A stretch of 64,000 nucleotides of DNA from Sphingomonas taxi (lineage in GTDB: Bacteria; Pseudomonadota; Alphaproteobacteria; Sphingomonadales; Sphingomonadaceae): contig NZ_CP009571.1 in assembly GCF_000764535.1 (NCBI RefSeq), forward strand, positions 2,413,001 to 2,477,000. The letters run 5' to 3'. Below, piece by piece: positions 45,785 to 54,161 of the stretch; position 1 is the first letter of the stretch, and each line of letters begins with the position of its first letter. The notes under the pieces are model-generated. The model was not told where the DNA came from. It did not search any database and saw only the letters and a list, made by a program, of their open reading frames with translations. Both the position numbers and the translations under genes were made by a program.

Positions 45785-46684
45785 TTACTCGACCCAGTCG
45801 AGGCCGATGTCGCGGTAGACGTCGCGGTCCTCGTCCCAGCCGGGCTTGACCTTGACGTGGAGGTAGAGGTGGACCGGCGATCCGAGGATGCTCGCCAGTT
45901 CGGTGCGGGCGCGGGCGCCGATTTCCTTGATGCGGCTGCCGCCCTTGCCGAGGATGATCGCGCGCTGGGTCGGGCGCTCGACGAGGATCTGCTGGTGGAC
46001 CTCGACCGAGCCGTCCTCGCGCTCGCTGTATTTCTCCGTCTCGACCGTGCTGGCATAAGGCAGTTCGGCGTGGAGCTGGAGGTAGAGCTGTTCGCGCGTC
46101 ACTTCGCTGGCGAGCGCGCGTTCGGTGGCGTCGGAGACCTGATCCTCGGGATAATGCCACGGACCTTCCGGCATCGCCTTGGCGAGCGCCGACTTCAGCT
46201 CGGGCAGGCCGTCGCCGGTCTGCGCCGAGACGAACCACGTATCGGCGAAGGGCATCAGCGCGTTGAGCTTTTCCGCGTGGAGCAGCAGCCGGGGCTTGTC
46301 GGCGATGTCGACCTTGTTGAGGATCAGGATCTTGGGCTCGGGCCGGTCTTTCAGCGCCTCGGCGATCCGTTCGACCTTGCCGCCGATGCCGCCCTTGCCG
46401 TCGACGACGAGTGCGATCAGGTCGGCGCCCTCGGTGCCGGTCCAGGCGGCGGCGACCATCGCGCGGTCGAGCCGGCGCTGCGGTTCGAAGATGCCGGGGG
46501 TATCGACGAGCAGGATCTGCGCCTCGTCCTGGATCGCGACGCCGAGCAGCTTGGTGCGCGTCGTCTGCGCCTTGGGGCTGACGATCGCCACCTTCTGGCC
46601 GACGAGCGCATTGACGAGCGTCGACTTGCCCGCATTGGGCGCGCCGACCACGGCGACGAGGCCGCAATGTTGGGTCTGGGTCAT
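45785..46684 (-). CDS. era: GTPase Era
   Basis: A 299-residue GTPase involved in 16S rRNA maturation and 30S assembly. G1 GAPNAGKST (about 15-23), G3 DTPGIF (about 62-67), G4 NKVD (about 125) and a C-terminal KH domain with the GKGGSRIKEIG loop (about 250) are all present. It is the last gene of the lepB-rnc-(GIY-YIG)-era operon; its ATG overlaps the upstream stop (ATGA). Confidence 0.96.
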   Translation of the reverse strand: MTQTQHCGLVAVVGAPNAGKSTLVNALVGQKVAIVSPKAQTTRTKLLGVAIQDEAQILLVDTPGIFEPQRRLDRAMVAAAWTGTEGADLIALVVDGKGGIGGKVERIAEALKDRPEPKILILNKVDIADKPRLLLHAEKLNALMPFADTWFVSAQTGDGLPELKSALAKAMPEGPWHYPEDQVSDATERALASEVTREQLYLQLHAELPYASTVETEKYSEREDGSVEVHQQILVERPTQRAIILGKGGSRIKEIGARARTELASILGSPVHLYLHVKVKPGWDEDRDVYRDIGLDWVE

Positions 46685-47187
46685 GGGTTCTGGTCCGGTA
46701 CGGGGGTTTGGGGAGCGGGCGGTTGCGCCGCTGATTTTGCGGTGGTGGAGGGGCGGGCTTCGACGGGCTGGGGCGTAATGGGGGATGGATTCGCAAGCGA
46801 TGCGTTTGGGGATGGGTGCGCTTCGACAGGCTCAGCGCGAACGGAATTCATGGCTGGGCCATCCCCCTCGCCCGTTTGCCCTGAGCCTGTCGAAGGGCTG
46901 GGTTCCGCCTGGCGGTTGCGCGCGAGTTGGCTGAGCGTCTCCCAATCGGCGCGGATCAGTGCTTCCTTCTTGGCGCGGCTCCAGCCCTTGATCCGGCGTT
47001 CGGCTTCGAGTGCTTCGAGACGCGAGGGGAAATCCTGCGACCAGACGAGGGTCACCGGGCGGCGTTCCGACGTATAGCCCTCGTACGCACCGGTCTGGTG
47101 CTGGCCGATGCGCAGGTCGAGGTTGTCGGTGTGGCCGGTGTAATAGCTGCCGTCGTTGCAGAGGAGGATATAGGGCCAGAACGCCAT
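46681..47187 (-). CDS. GIY-YIG nuclease-domain protein with repeat-derived tail
   Basis: A 168-residue protein. The first 90 residues are a GIY-YIG-type domain of the YhbQ/UPF0213 kind: WPYILLCNDGSYYTGHTDNL, a conserved Arg in IGQHQTGAYEGYTSERRP, and Glu in LEALEAERRIKGW. From about residue 95 the sequence becomes Pro/Ser/Thr-rich; bases 46821-46899 are palindromic repeat family 3, translated in frame. Family members usually end near residue 95-100. It is inserted between rnc and era and overlaps era. Confidence 0.75.
   Translation of the reverse strand: MAFWPYILLCNDGSYYTGHTDNLDLRIGQHQTGAYEGYTSERRPVTLVWSQDFPSRLEALEAERRIKGWSRAKKEALIRADWETLSQLARNRQAEPSPSTGSGQTGEGDGPAMNSVRAEPVEAHPSPNASLANPSPITPQPVEARPSTTAKSAAQPPAPQTPVPDQNP
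46821..46899. repeat. Palindromic repeat family 3 inside the GIY-YIG gene
   Basis: CTTCGACAGGCTCAGCGCGAACGG and the mirror CCGTTTGCCCTGAGCCTGTCGAAGGG separated by about 30 bases, in frame within residues 97-123 of the GIY-YIG protein. Confidence 0.7.
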
Positions 47188-47191
47188 TACC

Positions 47192-47434
47192 CACTCCCCA
47201 GGGCAATCGCAGATGGACGCTCGTGCGAGCCGGTCGTCTTCCACGCCCACCCCGTCACCCCGGACTTGTTCCGGGGTCCACCCTGCGGCGAGGAGAAAGG
47301 CTTGATCCACCACCATTCTCTCGCGGCCCGGTGGACCCCGGAACGAGTCCGGGGTGACGAAATTGGTAAGGAAAGCGATCGAGCCTCATTACCGCAGCCA
47401 TATGCGATAGCCCTGCCCACCCCCCGGGGAGAGG
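47192..47434. repeat. Composite palindromic repeat, copy D
   Basis: The same unit as copy C and in the same orientation: GCAATCGCAGATGGACGCTCGTGCGAG, CCCCGGACTTGTTCCGGGG, GGCGAGGAGAAAGGCTTGATCC, CCCCGGAACGAGTCCGGGG, GCCATATGCGATAGCCCTGCCC. It sits inside the lepB-rnc-era operon, between rnc and the GIY-YIG gene. A single family 3 half-element (47436-47462) follows. Confidence 0.75.
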
Positions 47435-47482
47435 TGCCCTTCGACAGGCTCAGGGCGAACGGGGGGCGGAGCGTGACGTGCC

Positions 47483-48151
47483 TCACCCCTGGAGCTTCTC
47501 CAGCAGCGCTTTTGCCGCGGCCGTCTCCGCGATCTGCTTGTTCGCGCCGGTCGCGGTCGCGTCCGCGAAGCTGCCGATCTTCACCTGTACGGTGAAGCGC
47601 GGCGCATGGTGCGGGCCGGAGCGGTCGACAACGACATATTCCGGGGTGCGCCGGCCGGCCGCCGCCGCCCATTCCTGCAATGCCGATTTGGGATGCTGCG
47701 GCGCCTTGTCGCCGTGCTGGACACGATGGCCCCAGGCCTTGCGGACGAAGGCGCGTGCGGCGTCGAGCCCGGCCTCGCGATACCAGGCGCCGATCAGCGC
47801 CTCCATCACGTCGCCGAGGATATTGTCGCTCTCATAGGCACCGTCGTCGCGCGCCTGTTTGCCGAGGCGCAGATGCGCGCGCACGCCCAGCTCGCGCGCG
47901 ACGTCGGCGCACACCGTGCCGGTGACCAGCGCGTTGAGCCGCTTCGACAATTGTCCCTCGGGCTCCTTGGGGAAGAGCTCCCACAGCCATTCCGCCATGA
48001 CGAGGCCGAGGACGCGGTCGCCGAGGAATTCGAGCCGCTCGTAATTCTCCGCCGCCTGGCTGCCGTGGGTCAGCGCGCGTTGATAGGGCGCGATGTCGGC
48101 GGGGCGGCGGCCGAAGGTCTCGGTCAGCCATTCGGGCAGCGCGATGCTCAG
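47483..48151 (-). CDS. rnc: Ribonuclease III
   Basis: A 222-residue double-strand RNA endonuclease. The catalytic-domain signature ERLEFLGDRVLGL (about 38-50) and second acidic site NILGDVMEALIGA (about 110) are followed by a C-terminal dsRNA-binding domain from about 150. No ATG or GTG lies in the expected place; CTG at 48151, overlapping the lepB stop as CTGA, gives the right length, but this start is an inference. Downstream is repeat copy D, then the GIY-YIG gene and era. Confidence 0.9.
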   Translation of the reverse strand: MSIALPEWLTETFGRRPADIAPYQRALTHGSQAAENYERLEFLGDRVLGLVMAEWLWELFPKEPEGQLSKRLNALVTGTVCADVARELGVRAHLRLGKQARDDGAYESDNILGDVMEALIGAWYREAGLDAARAFVRKAWGHRVQHGDKAPQHPKSALQEWAAAAGRRTPEYVVVDRSGPHHAPRFTVQVKIGSFADATATGANKQIAETAAAKALLEKLQG

Positions 48152-48987
48152 AAGCCCTCTCCGATCCGCTGCCAGCGTGCCGCGGTGAACCAGCTGACCG
48201 GGTTGATCCACGAGGCATTGCCGTCGGTCGAGAAGAAGGTGACCACCGCCTTGCCCTCGATCCGCTCCATCGGGATGTAGCCCATGCCGATCGGCGCCGG
48301 GAAACGGCTGTCGGCGCTGTCGTCGCGATTGTCGCCCATCAGGAAAACGTCGCCGGCGGGCACGGTGTAGAGGCCGGTATCGTCTGCCTGCGGAATGTCG
48401 GCCTGATCGAGCACCATGTAGCTCTTGCCGTTGGGCAGCGTCTCGCGGAAGCGCGGGTAGCGGCAGATCGGCACGCCGGCGGCATCGACGTCCTGAAACT
48501 GCGAACCGCATTTCTGCGCGTCGAAGTTCGGCGTGAGCGGGAGCACGAAGTCGGCGACGCGCTGCTTGGGGATCGGCTTGCCGTTGAGGATCACCTGACC
48601 GCGCCGGACCTGGATCGTGTCGCCCGGCAGGCCGATGACGCGCTTGATGACGTCATGATCGTCGGGCTCGGGCGAGCGGAAGACGACGACGTCGCCGCGC
48701 GTTGGATCGCGGCCGAGGATCCGCCCCGGGATCAACGGCACGCCGCCCGGCAGCGACCAGCGCGAATAGCCGTAATTCCATTTGGTGACGAACAGATAGT
48801 CGCCGATCAGCAGCCGCGGCAGCATCGATTCCGAGGGAATCGAGAAGGGCGCGAACAGGAAGCTCCTGAGGATCAGAACCGCGATCGCCAGCTTGACGAG
48901 GAAGCGCAGCGTCTCGTTCAGCTCCGAGCGCGGCGGCTTGACGGTGGCGGTGGTGGCCGCGGGGGCCGGCGTCGGTGTCTGATCCAT
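48148..48987 (-). CDS. lepB: Signal peptidase I
   Basis: A 279-residue membrane-bound serine protease that removes signal peptides. An N-terminal membrane helix (about 29-48), the catalytic Ser in PSESMLP (about 52-58), the catalytic Lys in DVIKRVIGLPGD, and GDNRDDSADSRF are all present. There is a Pro/Ala/Thr-rich cytoplasmic start. It is the first gene of the operon, with a 123-base gap to the divergent pgi. Confidence 0.94.
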   Translation of the reverse strand: MDQTPTPAPAATTATVKPPRSELNETLRFLVKLAIAVLILRSFLFAPFSIPSESMLPRLLIGDYLFVTKWNYGYSRWSLPGGVPLIPGRILGRDPTRGDVVVFRSPEPDDHDVIKRVIGLPGDTIQVRRGQVILNGKPIPKQRVADFVLPLTPNFDAQKCGSQFQDVDAAGVPICRYPRFRETLPNGKSYMVLDQADIPQADDTGLYTVPAGDVFLMGDNRDDSADSRFPAPIGMGYIPMERIEGKAVVTFFSTDGNASWINPVSWFTAARWQRIGEGF

Positions 48988-49110
48988 AGCGAGGGAGCCT
49001 TAGCGTCCCCCGAGCGTCCTGAGTAGTCGTTCCGACCGACAGGGCTTGCCCGCCCGCGCAGGATCGATACGGGACTGACACGAACTCCCTTCCCCGAAGG
49101 ACGACAAGAC

Positions 49111-50601
49111 ATGAGCGACTGGTCTGCGATCGAAGCCCTCCCCTCCCCCAAGCTGGTCGAGCTGTTCGATCAGGACGGCGAGCGGCTGTCCAAATTCAGC
49201 CTCGACGTGGCCGGAATCCATTTCGACTGGTCGAAGACGCATCTGACGACGCAGGCGGTCGAGGCGTTCGCCGCGCTCGCGCAGGCGCAGGACCTCGCCG
49301 GCAAGCGCGACGCGATGTTCGGCGGCGAGCACGTCAACGTCACCGAGGACCGGCCGGTGCTCCATGCCGCCGAGCGCGGCGAGGGCGATGCGGAGAGCGT
49401 CGCGCTGGCGCGCAAGCTGCACGAGCGGATGCGCTCGCTGATCGACGCGATCGAGGGCGGCGCGCTCGGCGACATCCGCCACGTGCTGCATATCGGCATC
49501 GGCGGGTCGGCGCTCGGGCCGCATCTGCTGGTCGATGCGCTGGGACGCGAGGATGCGCGCTACGATGTCGCGATCGTCTCCAACGTCGACGGCGTCGCGC
49601 TGGAGGATGCGATCAAGGATTTCGATCCGGCGGCGACCCTGCTGGTCGTGGCATCGAAGACCTTCACCACCAAGGAGACGATGCTCAACGCCGAATCGGC
49701 GCTGCAATGGATGACCGAACATGGCGTCGAGGACCCCTATGGCAAGGTGATCGCGCTGACCGCGGCGCCCGACAAGGCGATGGAATGGGGCGTCGACGAG
49801 ACGCGCATCCTGCCGTTCGGCGAAGGCGTCGGCGGGCGCTATTCGCTCTGGTCGTCGATCGGCTTTCCGGCGGCGATCGCGCTTGGCTGGGGCGCGTTCG
49901 AGGAACTGCTCGAAGGCGCCGCCGAAATGGATCGCCACTTCAGGCTGACCGCGCTGCACGAGAATGCGCCGGTGCTCGCCGCCTTCGCCGACCTCTATTA
50001 CACGCAGGTGCGCCACGCCGAGACGCGCGCGCCCTTCGCCTATGACGAGCGGCTGCGGTTGCTGCCGAGCTATCTCCAGCAGCTCGAGATGGAATCGAAC
50101 GGCAAGGGCGTGAAGACCGACGGGACGCCGGTCGGTCGGCCGACCGCGGCGATCACCTGGGGCGGGGTCGGCACCGATGCGCAGCATGCGGTGTTCCAGT
50201 TGTTGCACCAGGGCACGCATCTGGTGCCGGTCGAGTTCATCGCGGTGATCGAGCCGGGCGACACGCTCGCCGAGGACCATCATCGCCAGTTGCTGGTCAA
50301 CGCCTTCGCGCAAGGGGCGGCGCTGATGAAGGGCAAGCAGGTCGAGGATCCGGCGCGCTCGTACAGCGGCGACCGGCCGTCGTCGACCTTGCTGCTCGAC
50401 GTGCTCGATCCGCGCACGCTGGGGGCGCTGATCGCCTTCTACGAGCATCGCGTGTTCGTGAACGGGGTGCTGCTCGGCATCAATTCGTTCGACCAGTTCG
50501 GCGTCGAGCTGGGCAAGGAGATGGCGAAGGCCGCCGACCAAGGCGGCCAGTCGTTCGATCCCTCGACCGAGGATCTGATCCGGCGCGCCGGGCTGGAGTG
50601 A
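49111..50601 (+). CDS. pgi: Glucose-6-phosphate isomerase
   Basis: A 496-residue sugar isomerase interconverting glucose-6-phosphate and fructose-6-phosphate. HIGIGGSALGPHLL (about 128-141) binds the phosphate; the second sugar-binding region includes SKTFTTKETM, VGGRYSLWSSIG and the catalytic region near LPSYLQQLEMESNGK. The active-site Lys is at the C-terminal end in GVELGKEMAK. Length is at the shorter end of the family. Confidence 0.94.
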   Translation: MSDWSAIEALPSPKLVELFDQDGERLSKFSLDVAGIHFDWSKTHLTTQAVEAFAALAQAQDLAGKRDAMFGGEHVNVTEDRPVLHAAERGEGDAESVALARKLHERMRSLIDAIEGGALGDIRHVLHIGIGGSALGPHLLVDALGREDARYDVAIVSNVDGVALEDAIKDFDPAATLLVVASKTFTTKETMLNAESALQWMTEHGVEDPYGKVIALTAAPDKAMEWGVDETRILPFGEGVGGRYSLWSSIGFPAAIALGWGAFEELLEGAAEMDRHFRLTALHENAPVLAAFADLYYTQVRHAETRAPFAYDERLRLLPSYLQQLEMESNGKGVKTDGTPVGRPTAAITWGGVGTDAQHAVFQLLHQGTHLVPVEFIAVIEPGDTLAEDHHRQLLVNAFAQGAALMKGKQVEDPARSYSGDRPSSTLLLDVLDPRTLGALIAFYEHRVFVNGVLLGINSFDQFGVELGKEMAKAADQGGQSFDPSTEDLIRRAGLE

Positions 50602-50636
50602 TCGAAGCATTCGGGATCGTCGTGCGTTGAGGCGCG

Positions 50637-51023
50637 ATGATCCCGCTCCTGCTCGCCGCGGCGCTCGCGCCCGTTCCCGCCACCGTCGCCAAGATGCGCT
50701 GGGAGCGACGGGTGTTGCTGCTGTCGGCGCCGCGCGCGGATGACGCGGGACTGGCGGGACAGCGGCGGGCGCTCGCCGGCTGGGATGCTGCGGCACGCGA
50801 GCGCGATCTGGCGGTGGTGACGATCGTCGGCGATCGGGTGAGCGGCGCGGACGACGGCGCGGCGGGGTTGCGCAAACGCTATCGGCTGCCGGCGGGCCGG
50901 TTCGTGGCGATCCTGATCGGCAAGGACGGCGGCGAGAAACTGCGCTCGGCCAAGCCGATCGCGGCCGAGGTGCTGGCGGAGACGATCGACGCGATGCCGA
51001 TGCGGCGTGCCGGGGAGCGGTAG
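50637..51023 (+). CDS. DUF4174 exported protein
   Basis: A 128-residue protein with a short hydrophobic start (MIPLLLAAALAPVPA) that could be a signal peptide. The thioredoxin-like DUF4174 domain covers WERRVLLLSAPRAD to FVAILIGKDGGEKLRSAKP. No CXXC is present, so it is not a redox thioredoxin. Function unknown. It follows pgi by 35 bases. Confidence 0.75.
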   Translation: MIPLLLAAALAPVPATVAKMRWERRVLLLSAPRADDAGLAGQRRALAGWDAAARERDLAVVTIVGDRVSGADDGAAGLRKRYRLPAGRFVAILIGKDGGEKLRSAKPIAAEVLAETIDAMPMRRAGER

Positions 51024-51049
51024 CGTTGCACCGCCGCTTCCCGAAGATT

Positions 51050-51079
51050 ATGTGTAGAGCACAGGCGGAGCATACACAT
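51050..51079 (+). promoter_or_regulatory. Inverted repeat at the vapB start (likely operator)
   Basis: Perfect 7-base arms ATGTGTA (51050-51056) and TACACAT (51073-51079) with a 16-base spacer; the right arm overlaps the vapB start codon at 51078. VapB antitoxins bind such palindromes and repress their own operon, so this is the probable autoregulatory site. Confidence 0.6.
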
Positions 51080-51290
51080 GCGGACGAATATCGACATCGA
51101 TGAGGACCTGCTCAACGAGGCGATGCAGGCCCTTGGCACCAAGACCAAACGTGACACGGTCATCGAGTCGCTGCGGCGGACGATCCGTGCGCGACGCCAG
51201 CTTGCGGCGCTGCGCGGCTTGGAAGGGCTCGGCTGGGAGGGCGATCTCGACGACATGCGAACGAGCAAATATCTGCCGACCGACGAATGA
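51078..51290 (+). CDS. vapB: VapB-type antitoxin
   Basis: A 70-residue antitoxin. The N-terminal ribbon-helix-helix (MRTNIDIDEDLLNEAMQ and KTKRDTVIESLRR, about 1-45) would bind the operator at 51050-51079; the C-terminal tail (GWEGDLDDMRTSKYL) would cover the VapC active site. It overlaps vapC by ATGA, the standard arrangement. Confidence 0.88.
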   Translation: MRTNIDIDEDLLNEAMQALGTKTKRDTVIESLRRTIRARRQLAALRGLEGLGWEGDLDDMRTSKYLPTDE

Positions 51291-51700
51291 TCCTCGTCGA
51301 CAGCAGCGTCTGGATCGACAAACTGGCGCACCGCCGAACGGTACAGACCGAGGTGCTGGAAGCGCTGATCCTGGCGGAACAGGATATCGGCGTCGGCGAT
51401 CTGATGCTGGTCGAGGTCCTGCAAGGGACGCGCGACGTGCGCGCCTATCGTCATGCAGAAGCGCTGCTCGCCGAGTTCGACATGGTGCAGATCAGCGACC
51501 ATCATGTCGCCGTTGCAGCCGCCCGCCACTATCGCCATCTTCGCGGTCTCGGCATCACGATCCGCAAGACGATCGACACGCTGATCGCCACCCGCTGCAT
51601 CCTTGACCGCCTTCCGCTGTTGTACAGCGATCGCGATTTCGACCCTTTCGTCCAGCATCTCGGCCTTCGGTCGGCGCTCGACGCTCCCGGAGTGAATTGA
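51287..51700 (+). CDS. vapC: VapC-type PIN-domain ribonuclease toxin
   Basis: A 137-residue PIN-domain endoribonuclease. Metal-binding acids are visible: Asp5 in LVDSSVWID, Glu in MLVEVLQG (about 44), Asp in IRKTIDTLIA (about 98) and Asp near YSDRDFDP. The toxin is neutralised by VapB encoded just upstream. Its stop overlaps the next ATG (glutathione reductase), so gor may be expressed from the same promoter. Confidence 0.88.
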   Translation: MILVDSSVWIDKLAHRRTVQTEVLEALILAEQDIGVGDLMLVEVLQGTRDVRAYRHAEALLAEFDMVQISDHHVAVAAARHYRHLRGLGITIRKTIDTLIATRCILDRLPLLYSDRDFDPFVQHLGLRSALDAPGVN

Positions 51701-53046
51701 TGTCCGACTATGATTATGACCTGTTCGTCATCGGCGCGGGGTCCGGCGGCACGCGCGCGAGCCGCGTCGCCGCGGCGCATGGCGCGAAAGTGGCGGTCGC
51801 CGAGGAATATCGCGTCGGCGGCACCTGCGTCATCCGCGGCTGCGTGCCCAAGAAGCTGCTGATCTACGGCGCGCATTTCGCCGAGGATCTGAAGGACGCC
51901 AAGCGCTTCGGCTGGCAGGTGCCGGACCAGTGCGCGTTCGACTGGCAGACGCTGCGCGACAACGTGCTCGAAGAGGTCGACCGGATCAACGGCGCCTATA
52001 CGCAGACGCTGGAGACGCACGGCGTCGAGATCATCCACCAGCGCGCGGTCGTCACCGGGCCGCATAGCGTCCGCCTCGCCGACGGGACCGAGAAGACCGC
52101 CGGGCGCATCCTCGTCGCGGTCGGCGCGCATCCGGCGGTGCCCGACTGCCCCGGTGCAGAACACGGCATCACCAGCAACGAGGCGTTCCATCTCGATGCG
52201 ATCCCCAAGCGCATCCTGATCGCCGGCGCGGGCTATATCGCCAACGAATTTGCCGGCATCTTCCACCAGCTCGGCGCGCACGTCACGATCATGAACCGGA
52301 CGCAGGACATCCTGCGCGGCTACGACCTGTCGATCCGCGACCGGCTGCTCCAGATCAGCATGATGAAGGGGCTGGAGTTCAAGTTCGACGCCAATTTCGA
52401 AGGCATCGAGAAGGGCGAGGACGGGTGCCTGACCGTCCGTATGTCGAACCATGACCCGGTGACGGTCGACATGGTGATGTTCGCCACCGGCCGCGTGCCC
52501 AACACCGAGGGGCTCGGCCTCGAAGAGATCGGGGTGAAGCTCGAAAAAGGCGCGATCGTCGTCGACGAGCAGAACCGGTCGAGCATCGAGAGCATCTTCG
52601 CGGTGGGTGACGTCACCAACCGCGTCCAGCTGACCCCGGTGGCGATCCGCGAGGGACAGGCGTTCGCTGACACCTTCTACGGCGACAAGCCGACCACGGT
52701 CGATTATTCCAACATCCCCGCGGCGGTGTTCAGCCACCCGCCGATGGCCGGCGTCGGCATGACCGAGAGCGAGGCGAAGCAGAAGCTCGGCTCGATCCGC
52801 GTCTATTCGTCGGACTTCCGGCCGATGAAGAACGTGCTCGCCGGCCGCAACGAGCGCGCCTTGTACAAGATGGTATGCGACGGTGAGACCGGGCGGATCG
52901 TCGGACTGCATATGATCGGGCCCGACGTGCCGGAAATCCTGCAGGCGGCGGCGATCGCCGTGAAGGCGGGGCTGACCAAGGCGCAGTTCGACGAGACGGT
53001 CGCGCTCCATCCGACGATGGCCGAAGAGCTGGTGCTGATGAAGTGA
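51700..53046 (+). CDS. gor: Glutathione-disulfide reductase
   Basis: A 448-residue FAD/NADPH enzyme reducing GSSG to glutathione. FAD site IGAGSGGTRAS (11-21), redox pair Cys43 and Cys48 (GGTCVIRGCVPKK), NADPH site IAGAGYIANEFAG, FAD site IFAVGDVTN, and the base His437 in VALHPTMAEE. I use the ATG at 51700, sharing one base with the vapC stop; a TTG just upstream is possible. It supplies glutathione for the glyoxalase pathway encoded elsewhere in the window. Confidence 0.93.
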   Translation: MSDYDYDLFVIGAGSGGTRASRVAAAHGAKVAVAEEYRVGGTCVIRGCVPKKLLIYGAHFAEDLKDAKRFGWQVPDQCAFDWQTLRDNVLEEVDRINGAYTQTLETHGVEIIHQRAVVTGPHSVRLADGTEKTAGRILVAVGAHPAVPDCPGAEHGITSNEAFHLDAIPKRILIAGAGYIANEFAGIFHQLGAHVTIMNRTQDILRGYDLSIRDRLLQISMMKGLEFKFDANFEGIEKGEDGCLTVRMSNHDPVTVDMVMFATGRVPNTEGLGLEEIGVKLEKGAIVVDEQNRSSIESIFAVGDVTNRVQLTPVAIREGQAFADTFYGDKPTTVDYSNIPAAVFSHPPMAGVGMTESEAKQKLGSIRVYSSDFRPMKNVLAGRNERALYKMVCDGETGRIVGLHMIGPDVPEILQAAAIAVKAGLTKAQFDETVALHPTMAEELVLMK

Positions 53047-53127
53047 GGGCCGGCTGGGCGCCAGGATGAATCACTCGAGATTCCGGCGTTTCCGGACGAC
53101 GACGGGCGCCGGTGCATCCCTCGTCTC

Positions 53128-53218
53128 GTCACCCCGGGCTCGACCCGGGGTCCCGCTTCTTCCTGATCCGCATCGGTCAAAGGACGTAGCGGGACCCCGG
53201 ATCAAGTCCGGGGTGACG
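53128..53218. repeat. Palindromic repeat, GTCACCCCGGG type, double copy
   Basis: GTCACCCCGGGCTCGACCCGGGGTCCCGCTTC and the mirrored AGCGGGACCCCGGATCAAGTCCGGGGTGAC. It lies between gor and the convergent cytochrome gene. A close relative is at 56593. Confidence 0.7.
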
Positions 53219-53273
53219 GGCAGACGGCGATGAACGTCGATTGGCCCTGAGCCGCCCGATCGGCGCAGCGATG

Positions 53274-53756
53274 CTATCGCTGCGCCTGAAGGTAGGCGAT
53301 CACGTCGGCACGGTCGAGCGGGTCGGCGAGTCCGGGAAAGCCCATCGAGGTGCCGGGGGCGAAGGCGCGGGGGTCGGCCAGCCAGGCGTCCAGCCGTTCG
53401 GGCGTCCAGCGGCCGCCGACGCGTTGCAGCGCGGCGGTATAGCCGAAACGCGGGCTGACCCCGGCGACCGGCGCGCCGACGACGCCGAACAGCGTCGGGC
53501 CGTTGCGGTCGGGCGCGTCGCGGCGGATGGCGTGGCAGGCGGCGCAGCGCGCGAATTGACGCTCGCCGGCGGCGACGCTGGCGACGCGCAGCAGCGCGGC
53601 CCGATCGGGTGACGGACCGGCGGCGGCGCGGCGCGCCGCGCGGTCGTCGTTCGAACAGGCGGCGAGCATCGCGACCGTGGCCAGCCAGAGAATAAGCGGC
53701 GCCGGGCGTTTGGGGGCTTCTTTACCTTTGTCCGTTACGGACGCAATATGACCCAT
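53274..53756 (-). CDS. Class I cytochrome c lipoprotein
   Basis: A 160-residue c-type cytochrome. The N-terminal helix ends in a lipobox-like LAAC (Cys near 34); the heme motif CAACH lies near residue 70, followed by NGPTLFGVVGAPV and the Met ligand region in FAPGTSMGFPGL. This is the mitochondrial-type cytochrome c fold. Its start overlaps that of the divergent gene at 53748 by 9 bases, which is unusual for two exported proteins. Confidence 0.85.
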   Translation of the reverse strand: MGHIASVTDKGKEAPKRPAPLILWLATVAMLAACSNDDRAARRAAAGPSPDRAALLRVASVAAGERQFARCAACHAIRRDAPDRNGPTLFGVVGAPVAGVSPRFGYTAALQRVGGRWTPERLDAWLADPRAFAPGTSMGFPGLADPLDRADVIAYLQAQR

Positions 53757-54161
53757 AAGATGTTCGTCCTCGCGCTGTCGGGCGCCATCGCCGTGGCCGG
53801 ACTGCCGGTCCCGCCCGCGACGTCGAGCTCCGCTTATGCCGCGGAGCGCCGCCTGATGGCGAGCCGCGCGGTGCAGCAGCAAGCTTATTTCGCGCGTCGG
53901 CTGACGCTGCTCGGCGAGCGGCTCGACCGGCAGCGGCGCGCCGGGCTGGTCGCACCGGGGCCGGCGGCGTTCATGCGCGACGACCTGACGCGAATATGGA
54001 ACGGGGTGGACCAGTACGTCCAGCGTGGCGCGGCGCTCAGCCCGGACGAGCGGCGGAGCTATTGCGCGATGCTTCGCCGCATCGAACAGCGGCTGGCGCA
54101 GGCGGAGGCACGGCGGCATGCCGCCCCCCGCCTCGCCGATCGGTCAGTCCGCGAACAATAG
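53748..54161 (+). CDS. Small exported protein of unknown function
   Basis: A 137-residue protein with a signal peptide (about 1-32, LALSGAIAVAGLPVPPATSSSAYA). The mature part is Arg/Ala-rich and helical (RLTLLGERLDRQRRAG) with one Cys in RRSYCAML. No family recognised. A Met four codons in (53760) would avoid overlap with the cytochrome start. The C-terminal 18 bases overlap the end of bkdB on the other strand. Confidence 0.6.
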   Translation: MTHKMFVLALSGAIAVAGLPVPPATSSSAYAAERRLMASRAVQQQAYFARRLTLLGERLDRQRRAGLVAPGPAAFMRDDLTRIWNGVDQYVQRGAALSPDERRSYCAMLRRIEQRLAQAEARRHAAPRLADRSVREQ

